A stretch of 16,263 nt of DNA, taken from positions 1 to 16,263 of the forward strand of contig JBGPIK010000119.1 in assembly GCA_041484845.1 (NCBI GenBank), given 5' to 3'. This DNA comes from JBGPIK01 sp041484845 (GTDB taxonomy: Bacteria; Desulfobacterota; Binatia; UBA9968). The position numbers and the translations under genes were made by a program. Of the stretch, positions 1 through 8,330 are shown piece after piece; the stretch's first letter is position 1, and the number at the start of each line of letters is the position of its first letter. Under the pieces are notes generated by a model that worked only from the letters and a program-made list of their open reading frames with translations, was not told the origin of the DNA and did no database searches.

Positions 1-76
1 CGCGCACTGCCGCCTTGATCCGTTCTATCACCGCGTGCGGAATTACCCGTCCACACACCACCACGCTGTTGTCCAC
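1..76 (-). CDS. Possible 5' end of a gene cut by the window edge (DUF4338-like start?)
   Basis: A minus-strand frame opens with GTG at position 76, directly after an in-frame TAG, and stays open for 25 codons to the window edge. The visible start reads VDNSVVVCGRVIPHAVIERI. A short 'CGR-I' motif followed by an amphipathic stretch is how DUF4338-type proteins (found near transposases and in Druantia-like loci) often begin, but 25 residues are too few to assign a family. There is no strong Shine-Dalgarno site. If real, the gene lies mostly to the left and is a separate unit from the SBP operon ending at 229. The family idea is inference from a resemblance only. Confidence 0.27.
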   Translation of the reverse strand, partial: MDNSVVVCGRVIPHAVIERIKAAVR

Positions 77-228
77 CTACGTAAACAATGCCACAAATCA
101 TTTTCAGTGTCCAGCCCCCATACTTACGTCCACAGAGTAGGCTCCCGCGGGGGAGGATGAGGGAGGGGGAAGCTTCGTCATCGGGCAATTGTCCTCCGAT
201 TGAAAAGATAAGAGCTGGTGTTTATTTT

Positions 229-1209
229 TCATGACTTCTTGTACAACCTGTCGAAGAACCCTTCGTGCGTTAGCCGATCGACAATGCTGTTATCTTGAAA
301 AGTCTCTACCGGGGTCCCCTTTTTGCCCATGAACTCGAGAATCGTCTGCACCGCCTCGGGCTCCGCTCGCGGAATCCGATCCAGATAAGTCACCGAGTCT
401 CGATAGTGGTCCTCGATCATTTTAGGGTCGGTCATGTGCGCATACTTGGCGATCACCTTGAGCGCCCGTTCCTTCTGTTGATTCATCGCGGCCACTCCTT
501 CGGCGTAGGCTTTCACCATGCCTTCCACCGTTTCGGGGTTGCGCCGGTAGTAATCGCGGGACACGGCGATCATATTCATTGAATACGGAATGCCCAAATC
601 GACCAATTTGAGCAAAAGCTTCGGCTGCACGCTGGAATCAACGCGAAGATCGGAGGTGACCGCGCCGGCGATTGCGCGATTGTGAAAGGCAGCCGCGACC
701 TCGAGCGTCCCGCCCATTTGACGGACATTGACCGTCCCTTCCAGGCCATTGCGCCGCAGCACGATTCTCGTCAGGTTATCGGTAATCGACCCGAAACGCG
801 TCACACCAAGTGTTTTACCGCGTAGATCTTCGATTCGTTTAATCTCAGGCTGCACCCACAAGCGGTGATACGGCCGATTGGCCGTCCCCCCCACGGCGAC
901 AATGGGCGCGCCGTTAAGAACCGCGTTAATCACGGCGTTGCTGGCGCCGCTGCCGCCCTGGAGATCTCCGCCAATCAGCGACTGGACCACAATGGGGCCG
1001 GAGGAGATAAAGATGATGTCCGCCTGAATCCCGTATTTTTCAAATGCTTTGATCTCTTTCGCCATCCAGACGCCGGTGGCCATCGATCCGATCGACGAAT
1101 AAGCGAAGGTAATCTTGGTTTCGGCCTGCGCGCGATGATCATTGGCGCTGTAAAAAGCTATACACAAAGCGAACACAACCAACTGGGTGCACTTCGGACT
1201 GATACGCAT
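229..1209 (-). CDS. ABC transporter substrate-binding protein, NMT1/TauA (NitT/TauT) type
   Basis: This is a predicted periplasmic receptor for a small organic solute; the ligand cannot be read from sequence. A Sec-type signal peptide (about residues 5-30) ends near an AQA-ET site. The mature part starts with the family pattern ITFAYSSIGS, then 'W-AKE...FEKYGI' and a G-x-x-G-rich 'IGGDLQGGSGAS' segment typical of the first lobe. The C-terminus, DNSIVDRLTHEGFFDRLY, matches the ending of its neighbours. The AAGGAG site (1216-1221) abuts the ATG at 1215 but lies 6 nt from the ATG at 1209, so 1209 is preferred (326 residues; 328 from 1215). It starts 9 nt after the stop of the molybdopterin-binding oxidase gene, so the two are almost certainly cotranscribed. 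No permease or ATPase gene accompanies it. Confidence 0.88.
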   Translation of the reverse strand: MRISPKCTQLVVFALCIAFYSANDHRAQAETKITFAYSSIGSMATGVWMAKEIKAFEKYGIQADIIFISSGPIVVQSLIGGDLQGGSGASNAVINAVLNGAPIVAVGGTANRPYHRLWVQPEIKRIEDLRGKTLGVTRFGSITDNLTRIVLRRNGLEGTVNVRQMGGTLEVAAAFHNRAIAGAVTSDLRVDSSVQPKLLLKLVDLGIPYSMNMIAVSRDYYRRNPETVEGMVKAYAEGVAAMNQQKERALKVIAKYAHMTDPKMIEDHYRDSVTYLDRIPRAEPEAVQTILEFMGKKGTPVETFQDNSIVDRLTHEGFFDRLYKKS

Positions 1210-1224
1210 GCGCATCTCCTTGGG

Positions 1225-3474
1225 TTATGGTTTAAGGGATGAGGAAGCCGCTGCGCGCAAGGCGCGCCAGACTCTTTCCGGTGTGAGCGGCAGCTCCTTG
1301 ATTCTAGCCCCAGTGCTCCAGGCGATAGCATTGGCGACGGCGGGGGCCACTGGAATGATGCCGCCTTCGCCCAGGCCTTTGGAGCCGTAGGGCCCCGGCC
1401 CGTTACCGTCTTCTATCAAAATGGATTCGAATGTCTCCGGCACATCGTCGAACGTCGGCACTTTGTAGTCGACCAACGTCGAATTGATCATCTGCCCGCC
1501 TTCGAAGTGAATCGATTCATAAAACGAATGGCCGAAACCCATCATGGCCGAGCCCTCGTCCTGTCCCTCACACTGAAGCGGATGAAGCGCCTTGCCGGCG
1601 TCGGCGGCAGTAACGTATTTGCTAACATGAACCTCGCCGGTTTCTCTATCGACATCAAGTTCGACGGCGCCGATGCCGATCTCCCAGAAAAGTGGATTGC
1701 CGGGATTCGGTGCCATGCCGCTGTGCGCGTAACCGCGGCCAACCAGCTCTCCGCCCTGCATGGCAAAGTGTTTGCGAATCAATTCGCCGTAAGTAATGTT
1801 ATTTCCTCCGGCCCACGCATTGCCGTCCTTGAGAACAATCGCATCTTCCGGGCATTCGAAATGCTCTGCCGCCAACTCAGTAATTTGCCCGCGGGCATCC
1901 GTGCCGGCCAACTCGACGGCCTTGCCCATAACCGTGGTCGACCGACTCGAGCCAGTGGAACGGTCGAAAGGGGTAAACGCTGTGTCAATAGGACGAACCG
2001 TGACGCGTTCCATTGGAACCGCAAGCTCCTCTGCGACAATCTGACTCATTACGGTTTTCGCGCCCTGGCCCAATTCTACGGTGCCGCAGAGCAGCACCAC
2101 GCTGCCGTCGGCGAGAACGTGGACGGTGGAAGTGGACGCAAGCGGCGCGCCGGGATCAGTAGTGCCGAAACCGACGCCGCGTCCTTGTCCCTGCTTTGTT
2201 ACCGGCCCGTCCCAACCCAATGCGTCAGTTACCAGTTTCAGTCCTTTGAACAGGTCGGCATCGAGTGGTTTGCCCTTGGGTTTGATCTCCTCGCCTTTGC
2301 GCACTAGATTTTTCAGGCGCAAGTCAACGGGATCGATACCCAATCTTTGTGCGATGATGTCCATTTGCGATTCTGTGGCCCAGGCGGTTTGCGGCCCGCC
2401 GATGGAGCGGAAGGACGCGGCGGAAACAGTGTTGGTGTAGATACAATACGAATCGACCTTAATGTTCGGCACGCGATAGGGACCGAGAATTCGCGTCAAC
2501 GTTCGTCCCGTCACTACCGGTCCTGTCTCGGCATAAGCTCCTGTATCGAGATAAATTTCCGCTTCCTTCGCCGTTAGGGTCCCGTCCTTCTTCACTCCCG
2601 TTTTCACCCGGCAGCGCACTGCATGACGCCGACAGGTTGCCATGGCCTCGGAGACGCTCTGGGCGAGTCGAACCGGCCGTTGCGCCTTGCGCGCCAGCGC
2701 AACCAGCAGCGGCTCGATCTTGGAACCGGACTTGCTGCCATAGGCGCCGCCGACAAAATTGACGTGGATCCGGACCTTCGAAAGCGGAACGTGAAAAATC
2801 TCCGCCAGATCGGCCCGTGTACCGAAGGGATGGCCGCTGGATGTCCACACCTCGATTCCGTCACCATTGCACTGAGCGATGGCCGTGTGCGGCTCCATGG
2901 AGTAGTGATAAATCATCGGGAACTCGAAGGTGTCCTCGAAAATCTCATCCGCGTCGGCGAATCCCCTTTCGACGTCCCCTTTGACGAGATCAGCCTTGAA
3001 ACAGATATTTCGCGCGGCGAACTCATGAATTCGCGGCGCATCATCGGCCATCGCCTCATCGATGCCAATCACCGCCGGCAGTTGTTCATAGTTCACGTGA
3101 ATCTTCGTCAGTGCTTCTTCGGCGCGCGCGCGATCCACCGCCGCCACCGCCGCGACGGGCTGTCCGGCATAGATCACACGATCGACAGCGATGATGGGCT
3201 GATCTTTATTCTGGCCGCGGTCGATATACGGGCAAATGTCCGTGAAATCCTTGCTCGTTAGAACGGCCACGACTCCCGGCATGGTCTCCGCTGCGGCTAC
3301 ATCGATGGAGCGAATGCGCGCATGCGCATATGGGCTGCGCAGGAATTTTCCTTCGACCATTCCGGAAATCACCACATCGCCGGTGTATTTTGCCTTACCG
3401 GTGACTTTATCCAGGCCATCGACGCGATGAACAGATGTGCCGATGACCGAAAATTTTCGAGCTTCGGCGTTCAT
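1225..3474 (-). CDS. Xanthine dehydrogenase-family molybdopterin-binding (large) subunit
   Basis: This 749-residue protein is the catalytic subunit of a molybdenum hydroxylase, which adds water-derived oxygen to an aromatic or N-heterocyclic carbon. Its length is normal for the family. The aldehyde oxidase/XDH a/b hammerhead domain lies at about residues 20-135 and the molybdenum-cofactor-binding domains follow to the C-terminus. Visible motifs are MEPHTAIA (193-200), the cofactor loop GGAYGSK (242-248), FRSIGGPQ (355-362), and GSKGLGEGG (697-705), whose Glu703 matches the catalytic glutamate. The loop before FRSIGG lacks the active-site Cys of form I CO dehydrogenase (AYRCSFR), so it is not CoxL. 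There is no signal peptide. The 2Fe-2S and FAD subunits that normally accompany it are absent from this window. It is followed after 9 nt by an SBP gene and has a good promoter about 145 nt upstream, but its Shine-Dalgarno site is weak. The substrate is unknown. Confidence 0.93.
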   Translation of the reverse strand: MNAEARKFSVIGTSVHRVDGLDKVTGKAKYTGDVVISGMVEGKFLRSPYAHARIRSIDVAAAETMPGVVAVLTSKDFTDICPYIDRGQNKDQPIIAVDRVIYAGQPVAAVAAVDRARAEEALTKIHVNYEQLPAVIGIDEAMADDAPRIHEFAARNICFKADLVKGDVERGFADADEIFEDTFEFPMIYHYSMEPHTAIAQCNGDGIEVWTSSGHPFGTRADLAEIFHVPLSKVRIHVNFVGGAYGSKSGSKIEPLLVALARKAQRPVRLAQSVSEAMATCRRHAVRCRVKTGVKKDGTLTAKEAEIYLDTGAYAETGPVVTGRTLTRILGPYRVPNIKVDSYCIYTNTVSAASFRSIGGPQTAWATESQMDIIAQRLGIDPVDLRLKNLVRKGEEIKPKGKPLDADLFKGLKLVTDALGWDGPVTKQGQGRGVGFGTTDPGAPLASTSTVHVLADGSVVLLCGTVELGQGAKTVMSQIVAEELAVPMERVTVRPIDTAFTPFDRSTGSSRSTTVMGKAVELAGTDARGQITELAAEHFECPEDAIVLKDGNAWAGGNNITYGELIRKHFAMQGGELVGRGYAHSGMAPNPGNPLFWEIGIGAVELDVDRETGEVHVSKYVTAADAGKALHPLQCEGQDEGSAMMGFGHSFYESIHFEGGQMINSTLVDYKVPTFDDVPETFESILIEDGNGPGPYGSKGLGEGGIIPVAPAVANAIAWSTGARIKELPLTPERVWRALRAAASSSLKP

Positions 3475-3753
3475 TTGAGAAACTGAAATCGCTCTAAACT
3501 TGCCCCGGTGTCGGACGCGGAGGGTGTGCTCTCTGCTGGTTTGCGCCTAGTTTACCGCACGTTTTCACGTGAGCGAGTAATTCACGTATCGGCAGTGAAC
3601 CGGCGACGAAGCTCATCACGTATAACGATCATACCTCGCACTGTCAAGTCGATTTTCTCATCTTGGGTTCGGCATTTATCTGGAACCAAGGTTGCCGCTA
3701 TATTCATCGCCTCAAGTGACCACTGCTGTTGGATCTAGAAGTTTACATTTCAA
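3475..3753. other. Intergenic region carrying the oxidase-SBP operon promoter
   Basis: This 279-bp gap lies between two minus-strand genes. It holds a strong-looking minus-strand promoter (3619-3647), which gives a leader of roughly 140 nt before the oxidase gene. I see no convincing terminator for the upstream SBP gene (3754-4734) and no recognisable RNA element. A 41-codon minus frame (3582-3707) spans the promoter and is not supported as a gene. Confidence 0.5.
3619..3647 (-). promoter_or_regulatory. Sigma-70-type promoter for the oxidase-SBP operon
   Basis: On the minus strand a perfect -35 box TTGACA (3647-3642) is followed after exactly 17 nt by TATACG (3624-3619), which matches four of six -10 positions. 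Transcription would start near 3611 and run through the molybdopterin-binding oxidase gene into the SBP gene, leaving a leader of about 140 nt. This is pattern reading, not a scored prediction. Confidence 0.5.
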
Positions 3754-4734
3754 CTAATGGGCGGGCGATTTTCTGGCTTCTTCGAGATAACTTGAATCAA
3801 CGATATCTTCGGGCCTGGGGAGCGGCTTTTTTAAAGTGCCGTCTTCAGCCATTAGGTTGAGTAACGTTTGCACTCCCTTTAGATTAACCTCGCCGTTCCG
3901 CGGCCAAATCTGTGTCGTCGTATAAGTCTCCCATGATTTGGAAATATATTTTTTGTCGAGCCTGGTGATCCCCGGCAGAAGCTTGATCGCCTCTTCTCTG
4001 TTGTCGTGAAGCCACTGGTAAGTGGACACCAACGCTTTGAGATAACGGGTAACTATGCCACGGTTTTTCTGCGCCCAGCCTTCCCTCACTCCGATACCAG
4101 AAAGTTGAAAGTCGGGCAGAAGTTTGTAGGCATCGCCTAAATCACTGTAGCCCTGCTCCACAGCGATCAAACTCAATGGCTGGGCGAGCAGCGCCGCATC
4201 TACCTGTCCGGTCTGAAGCGCGGTGAACTGAACCGTTGAGCCGCCGACCGAAAGCAAACTATAATCCCGGGGATAGAGAACCCCCCTTTGTTTGAGGATC
4301 TCCTTCATCATCAACGCCGCAGCCGATGTGATGCCGGACATGGCCATACGCGCTCCGCCCTTCAAATCCTCCATCCTTTTGTACTTCGGCAGGGCGATGA
4401 GCGAATAGGTTGTACCATTGAAGGATCCCGCGATCAGCTTGACTTCGCTATCGCCCTGTTGCCGAAGGATGAGAAGTAGATTGGGCGGAACGTTACCGAA
4501 CTGAAGCGAATCGGATATCAGAGCCTGGACGATTTGCTCATTCCTGCTGATCACGATGATTTCGGGTACTAAACCTTCCCTTTTAAAAAATCCCTTTTCC
4601 TTTGCGACAAAAACCGGCGCGTAGCCGAATGTGGTACTGATGATACCGATCCGGATGACATCTTCCGGCGTGGCATCCCGCGCAGCCGCAAACAAGAGAA
4701 TCGTCGCGAGCAGAAACAGTTTACCCCGTTTCAT
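3754..4734 (-). CDS. ABC transporter substrate-binding protein, NMT1/SsuA type
   Basis: This 326-residue predicted periplasmic SBP has a short hydrophobic signal peptide (about residues 4-20, from MKRGKLFLLATILLF). The mature protein begins with IRIGIISTTFGYAPVFVAKE, then the family motif 'KGFFKREGL', then a first lobe ending near 'LIAGSFNGTTYSLIAL'. 'MEDLKGGARMAMSGITSAAA' is the typical hinge and ligand-contact stretch, and 'GQVDAALLAQP' is the usual second-lobe signature. The ending VDSSYLEEARK is a weaker version of the DNSI..L ending of its neighbours. An AGGAGA site lies 8 nt upstream of ATG 4734. It diverges from the plus-strand SBP run and probably forms its own transcript, because the oxidase operon downstream has its own promoter. 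The ligand is unknown and no partner permease is visible. Confidence 0.88.
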   Translation of the reverse strand: MKRGKLFLLATILLFAAARDATPEDVIRIGIISTTFGYAPVFVAKEKGFFKREGLVPEIIVISRNEQIVQALISDSLQFGNVPPNLLLILRQQGDSEVKLIAGSFNGTTYSLIALPKYKRMEDLKGGARMAMSGITSAAALMMKEILKQRGVLYPRDYSLLSVGGSTVQFTALQTGQVDAALLAQPLSLIAVEQGYSDLGDAYKLLPDFQLSGIGVREGWAQKNRGIVTRYLKALVSTYQWLHDNREEAIKLLPGITRLDKKYISKSWETYTTTQIWPRNGEVNLKGVQTLLNLMAEDGTLKKPLPRPEDIVDSSYLEEARKSPAH

Positions 4735-4969
4735 AGTCCTTCTCCTGTGAAAACAACGGTCCTATTTTGTCTTTCAACACGCTTGCCGTAACCGAATAAT
4801 CGATTGCCGGTGACGCTAACCCTGACGGAGGCATCCTGTCAACTCGGAATAACGTTCTAACAACTCGAAGAAAGAGAAGAGCGTCCTAACCGCTTCCTCC
4901 TTGCTCCCTTCCCGCGATTGGGCTAAACAGGAGTTCAATTCCGCATTGAGTCAACCAACAGGAGGCAAA
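4735..4969. promoter_or_regulatory. Divergent control region between two SBP genes
   Basis: These 235 bp separate divergently transcribed SBP genes and must hold a promoter for each. On the minus strand a perfect TTGACA (4842-4837) is followed after 17 nt by a poor -10 match, TTAGCG (4819-4814). On the plus strand I find no convincing -35/-10 pair. The sequence AACTCG occurs twice (at 4841 and 4862) and could be part of an operator, but this is weak. An AGGAGG Shine-Dalgarno site lies just upstream of 4970. Confidence 0.35.
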
Positions 4970-6034
4970 ATGATCGAGCTGACCGAAACACGTTTTACAC
5001 GCATCAAACTTCTTGGAATCGTCACGTTGGCGGTCCTGCTCTTTTCACCGGCCGGGGGGTGGGCGCAACAGAAAGAGCTTCCCGAGGTCAACATCCTGAC
5101 TGCCGTCTCGAACATGGCGTTCTCTGCTGTTTGGGTTGCGGAGCAGCTCAAGTATTTTGAACAGGAAGGCATTCGCGTCAAGGTCACGCCGGCGGGTGGC
5201 GGCGCGCCGTGCCAAACCGCAGTGGTCGGCCGTTCAGCGCAACTTTGCGCTTCAAGTTCCGAAGGTCTGGTGCTTGCCAATGTGGAAGGCGCGCCGTTGA
5301 TCGCTATTCAAGCCCACAATCGCAATCTGACCCTCAGCATCGCTATCCGCAAAGCCATCACCGACAAATTCAAACTCACTCGCAGCAGCCCGCTGGTTGA
5401 TCGCATCAAGGTCCTGTCTCAGCTCGGCACCATCGGCGCCACCAGTCCCGGCGCCGCCTCCGAGCAAATATTTAAGTTTCTCCTGACTAAGGTCAAAGGA
5501 ACTAACCCAGCAAAATTAAAATTCGCCTACTTGGGTGGCGCCGAATTGGCTCCCGCCCTCATGAACAACGTGATCGATGCTCTGGCGCAGTCGCCGCCGA
5601 CCGCTGAAATCACTGAAGCCGCCGGCAAGGGTTACGTTCTCATTCCACTGGGTTTGGGTGAAGTAGCCGATCTGACCAATTATCCCTTCGAAGTCCTCAT
5701 GGCCAGACCGGATTGGGCCGAGCAGAATCCCAATCTTGCGACCGCTGCGGCACGAGCCATCTCGCGGGGCGGCGCGCTCTACCATCTCAATCCTGACGCT
5801 TTTAAAGCGGCGCTGCGCGCGCATCGGTTTTCAGACAAGTCAAAGCTCGAAGATAATGTTTTCAATCTGGCCTATTCGATGATCGCCCCCGCTATGCCGC
5901 CTTGGGGCAACATGAATCAAGAGGGCTGGCAAAAGGTCGTTGATTTTTCCGTCGCCGCTGGAATGGTCAAGGATCGTGCTAAAATTCCGTCCGCCAAAGA
6001 AGGCATACTTTGGACCAACAGGTATGCTAAGTAG
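4970..6034 (+). CDS. ABC transporter substrate-binding protein, NMT1-like
   Basis: This 354-residue exported SBP has a signal peptide at about residues 10-33 ending GWAQ-Q. Its first lobe starts VNILTAVSNMAFSAVWVAEQ, followed by 'LKYFEQEGIRVKV', the family's conserved aromatic-Gly helix. The frame opens earlier, at 4901, but ATG 4970 is chosen because a strong AGGAGG sits 6-7 nt upstream and the signal peptide then begins at the N-terminus. It is the most divergent of the SBPs here: it has an insertion around 'KAITDKFKLTRSSPLVDRIK' (about 130-150) and its C-terminus (GILWTNRYAK) lacks the shared 'D-S-x-x-x-x-L...G-F/Y' ending. A Cys pair in the first lobe ('APCQT' and 'AQLCAS') could form a disulfide. 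It is first of a plus-strand SBP run, 162 bp before the next gene. The ligand is unknown. Confidence 0.87.
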   Translation: MIELTETRFTRIKLLGIVTLAVLLFSPAGGWAQQKELPEVNILTAVSNMAFSAVWVAEQLKYFEQEGIRVKVTPAGGGAPCQTAVVGRSAQLCASSSEGLVLANVEGAPLIAIQAHNRNLTLSIAIRKAITDKFKLTRSSPLVDRIKVLSQLGTIGATSPGAASEQIFKFLLTKVKGTNPAKLKFAYLGGAELAPALMNNVIDALAQSPPTAEITEAAGKGYVLIPLGLGEVADLTNYPFEVLMARPDWAEQNPNLATAAARAISRGGALYHLNPDAFKAALRAHRFSDKSKLEDNVFNLAYSMIAPAMPPWGNMNQEGWQKVVDFSVAAGMVKDRAKIPSAKEGILWTNRYAK

Positions 6035-6196
6035 ATCGAAGAAGACAAAAGCCCGCCCTGTCATAAAATTTCACGGGCGAGAACCGCAGATCTGCCCGAG
6101 CGATCGTGTTCGTGGCTCGTGCTCGCGCCGCCGGAAAACCACGTAAAACGACCACGAGCGAAACTTTTGTTAAAACCCAGATAAGGAGAAAACATC

Positions 6197-7225
6197 ATGA
6201 TTTGCATCCGTAGGTTTTGGGCTATAAACGTAGGGACCGTTCTCATCATGGCTGCGCTGATCTTTGGAAGCCAGCGAGGCGTCGCCTTTGGACAGATAAC
6301 CAAGGTGACGATCGGCGTCGAATTCATCAATGCGCGCTTGGCGGGCTTATGGGTTGCCGAGAAAGAAGGCTTTTTTAAGAAGCAAGGCCTCGACATCAGT
6401 ACTGTAAATATCAGTGGTGGGACCCAGGGAGTCCAGGCCATGGTGGGAGGCGAATTGGATCTATCTTTTTCTGCTCCGGCAGCAACCATTCCCGCGGTTG
6501 CGGCGGGCGCGCAGATCCTTGAGATTATGCCGACCACTTCGACCATGCCCTATTATCTCGTGGGGGCTCCCACCGTAACGTCAATTCCAGCGCTCAAGGG
6601 GCAGCGCATAGGAGCGTCCGGCCTCGGACTTTCCGCCTCTCGTTTGGCTTTGCTTGTCGTTCTAAAACATTTCGGGTTGGATCCGGACAAGGATAAAATC
6701 ACGGTGGTTGCGGCGGGCCGCGAGCCTGAAAGAATGGCCGCCGTGACCTCCGGAGCCATTGGGGCCACGGTGGTTGCGCCCGAGTTTAGTGATCGCGTCG
6801 AAAAGATGGGCGCTCACCTGCTGGCCGACCTGCGCACGCTGAACATCCCCTGGGAGAACGATGGATTGGCAACGACCCGTAAAAGTCTTCAGTCCAAACG
6901 GGAGATCCTTGAGCGAGTCGTCAAGGCGCTGTTGCAGGCCAACGCTTTCGTCTTGAATCCGGCCAATCGGGCGAGAACAATCGAAACGCTGAACGGCCAG
7001 CTCAAATTCAAAGACCCGCAGGAAGGAAACAACGTTTACAACGATTTGATCAAGTACTATATGGTCAAGAAGCCCTATCCCTATAGAGATGGAATTTTGA
7101 CCGTTATCTCAGAGGTCGGCAAGATATTGCCTAAGGCTTCCGGATTAAAATTCGAGGATGTGGCTGACAATAGTATTATGGAAAAGTTGGACAAGAGCGG
7201 CTACATCGACGGTCTGTACAAGTAG
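6197..7225 (+). CDS. ABC transporter substrate-binding protein, NMT1/TauA type
   Basis: This 342-residue predicted periplasmic SBP has an N-terminal signal peptide (about residues 5-32; hydrophobic core VGTVLIMAALIFG, cleavage near AFGQ). The mature protein shows VTIGVEFINARLAGLWVAEK, then 'EGFFKKQGLDI', then the first-lobe segment 'GGELDLSFSAPAATIPAVAAG'. The linker 'IPALKGQRIGASGLG' matches the usual 'dL-GK-iGv--fG' ligand-contact motif. The protein ends DNSIMEKLDKSGYIDGLYK, closely resembling the ending of the SBP at 229-1209. A clear AAGGAGA site lies 8 nt before the ATG. It is followed after about 80-95 bp by another SBP on the same strand, so the two may be cotranscribed. No transport partner is encoded nearby; the ligand is unknown. 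Confidence 0.9.
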   Translation: MICIRRFWAINVGTVLIMAALIFGSQRGVAFGQITKVTIGVEFINARLAGLWVAEKEGFFKKQGLDISTVNISGGTQGVQAMVGGELDLSFSAPAATIPAVAAGAQILEIMPTTSTMPYYLVGAPTVTSIPALKGQRIGASGLGLSASRLALLVVLKHFGLDPDKDKITVVAAGREPERMAAVTSGAIGATVVAPEFSDRVEKMGAHLLADLRTLNIPWENDGLATTRKSLQSKREILERVVKALLQANAFVLNPANRARTIETLNGQLKFKDPQEGNNVYNDLIKYYMVKKPYPYRDGILTVISEVGKILPKASGLKFEDVADNSIMEKLDKSGYIDGLYK

Positions 7226-7305
7226 AACACAGGAAAAATCACTGTGCCGCGCACGACGCCTTTTTTTCAAAGTTTGCCAAGATCGAATACGGATCCTGTT
7301 TTGCC

Positions 7306-8307
7306 GTGATGGGGTTTGCCATGTGGCGATTGATAATAACGGTTCCGCTCTTGCTGGGTATCTTGTCGACCAAGCTTGCCGCACAAGAAAAATACATCGC
7401 CAGCTACGCCGGCTTCGCTGGTTTTCAAGCGCCTCTGTGGGCAGCGAAGGATTTCGGCTTGCTGGCGAAATATGGCGTTAATACAGATCTCGTCATGATC
7501 CCCGGTTCGGCCAGGGGCACGCAGGCATTGCTTGGAGCCAGCACTCACTTCGGTCAGATCGACGGCACCGCGATCATCTCGGCCATCAACCAAGGCGCCG
7601 ATCTTGTGCTCATTGCGGCTTCACTCAACAAGTTTCCTTTCAGCCTCGTCACGCAAAAAACTATCCGCCAGCCGAAGGATCTAATCGGCAAGAAAGTCGG
7701 CATCGTGAGCTTCGGCGGCGCCCACGAGATTTCCATGGCGCTGGCGATCAAAGAGTGGAACCTGCCGCGGCAGTCGGTGACGCTGATCGCCAGCGGCCCG
7801 GCCGCCAATCGTCTCATCGCGCTTGCCACCGGCGCGCTTGATGCGACCTTGCTTGCGCCACCCGAGACGGGCGAAGCGGCACGCATGGGACTGCCGACAC
7901 TGGCGCACATGACGGAGCTCAAAGCCGCGGCTTTTCCCATGAACCTCATCGCCACGCGCCGCGCTTTTTTGGACAAGAATCGCGACGTGGTCAAGCGTTT
8001 CTTGCAGGCTTACACCGAAGGCACGCGCCTGTTCATGACGAACAGAGAAAGATCCATGACGATGTTGAGTCAGAGGATGAAACAGAAAAACCCGGCGGTC
8101 GTGGAAGAAACCTACAAGTATTTTGCCGCGACATTCTCGTTTCCTCCGCGCGTGTCGCACGAAGGCATGCGCATCGCCATCGATCTGCTCGCCCAGCGCA
8201 GTCCCGACGCCAAGGTTGATAAGAATGTGGACAGATACGTCGACGAAAGTTTGCTGGACGAATTGGAAAAGGACGGATACTTTAGCAAGTTAAGCGGGAA
8301 GAATTGA
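7306..8307 (+). CDS. ABC transporter substrate-binding protein, NMT1/TauA type
   Basis: This SBP is about 330 residues long with a compact signal peptide whose core is LIITVPLLLGIL, ending near LAAQ-E. The mature part begins KYIASYAGFAGFQAPLWAAK, then 'DFGLLAKYGVNTDLVMI' and 'QALLGASTHFGQIDGTAII'. The linker 'PKDLIGKKVGIVSFGGAHEI' is the classic lobe-crossing motif, and the end DESLLDELEKDGYFSKL fits the shared C-terminal signature. The start is uncertain: GTG 7306, ATG 7309 and ATG 7321 are in frame and none has a strong Shine-Dalgarno site. ATG 7321 has a weak GGGG 6-7 nt upstream and gives the tidiest signal peptide. The short gap from the preceding SBP suggests one transcript. The ligand is unknown. 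Confidence 0.89.
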   Translation: MMGFAMWRLIITVPLLLGILSTKLAAQEKYIASYAGFAGFQAPLWAAKDFGLLAKYGVNTDLVMIPGSARGTQALLGASTHFGQIDGTAIISAINQGADLVLIAASLNKFPFSLVTQKTIRQPKDLIGKKVGIVSFGGAHEISMALAIKEWNLPRQSVTLIASGPAANRLIALATGALDATLLAPPETGEAARMGLPTLAHMTELKAAAFPMNLIATRRAFLDKNRDVVKRFLQAYTEGTRLFMTNRERSMTMLSQRMKQKNPAVVEETYKYFAATFSFPPRVSHEGMRIAIDLLAQRSPDAKVDKNVDRYVDESLLDELEKDGYFSKLSGKN

Positions 8308-8330
8308 AGCGGGTGCGGCATAACATTAAG

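Noticed and set aside
140..156. GC-rich palindrome CTCCC-GCG-GGGGAG as a terminator for the leftmost SBP
   Set aside because: No T-tract follows on either strand and it lies about 75 bp beyond the stop.
1507..2307. Long plus-strand frame (266 codons) opposite the oxidase gene
   Set aside because: It is antisense to a gene with clear family motifs, has no Shine-Dalgarno site, and its composition mirrors the opposite frame.
2623..3261. Plus-strand frame of 212 codons opposite the oxidase gene
   Set aside because: It lies wholly within the oxidase coding region on the other strand and shows no recognisable domain.
1225..3474. Assignment as aerobic CO dehydrogenase large subunit (CoxL)
   Set aside because: The active-site Cys motif AYRCSFR is replaced (loop reads SAASFRSIGG), and medium and small CO dehydrogenase genes are absent.
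3582..3707. 41-codon minus frame (starts MNIAATLVPDKC) upstream of the oxidase gene
   Set aside because: It overlaps the strong promoter at 3619-3647, has only a weak ribosome site, and matches nothing I know.
6035..6196. Inverted GCTCGTG/CACGAGC pair as a terminator between two SBP genes
   Set aside because: The loop exceeds 25 nt and the T-rich stretch after it is interrupted; pairing could be chance.
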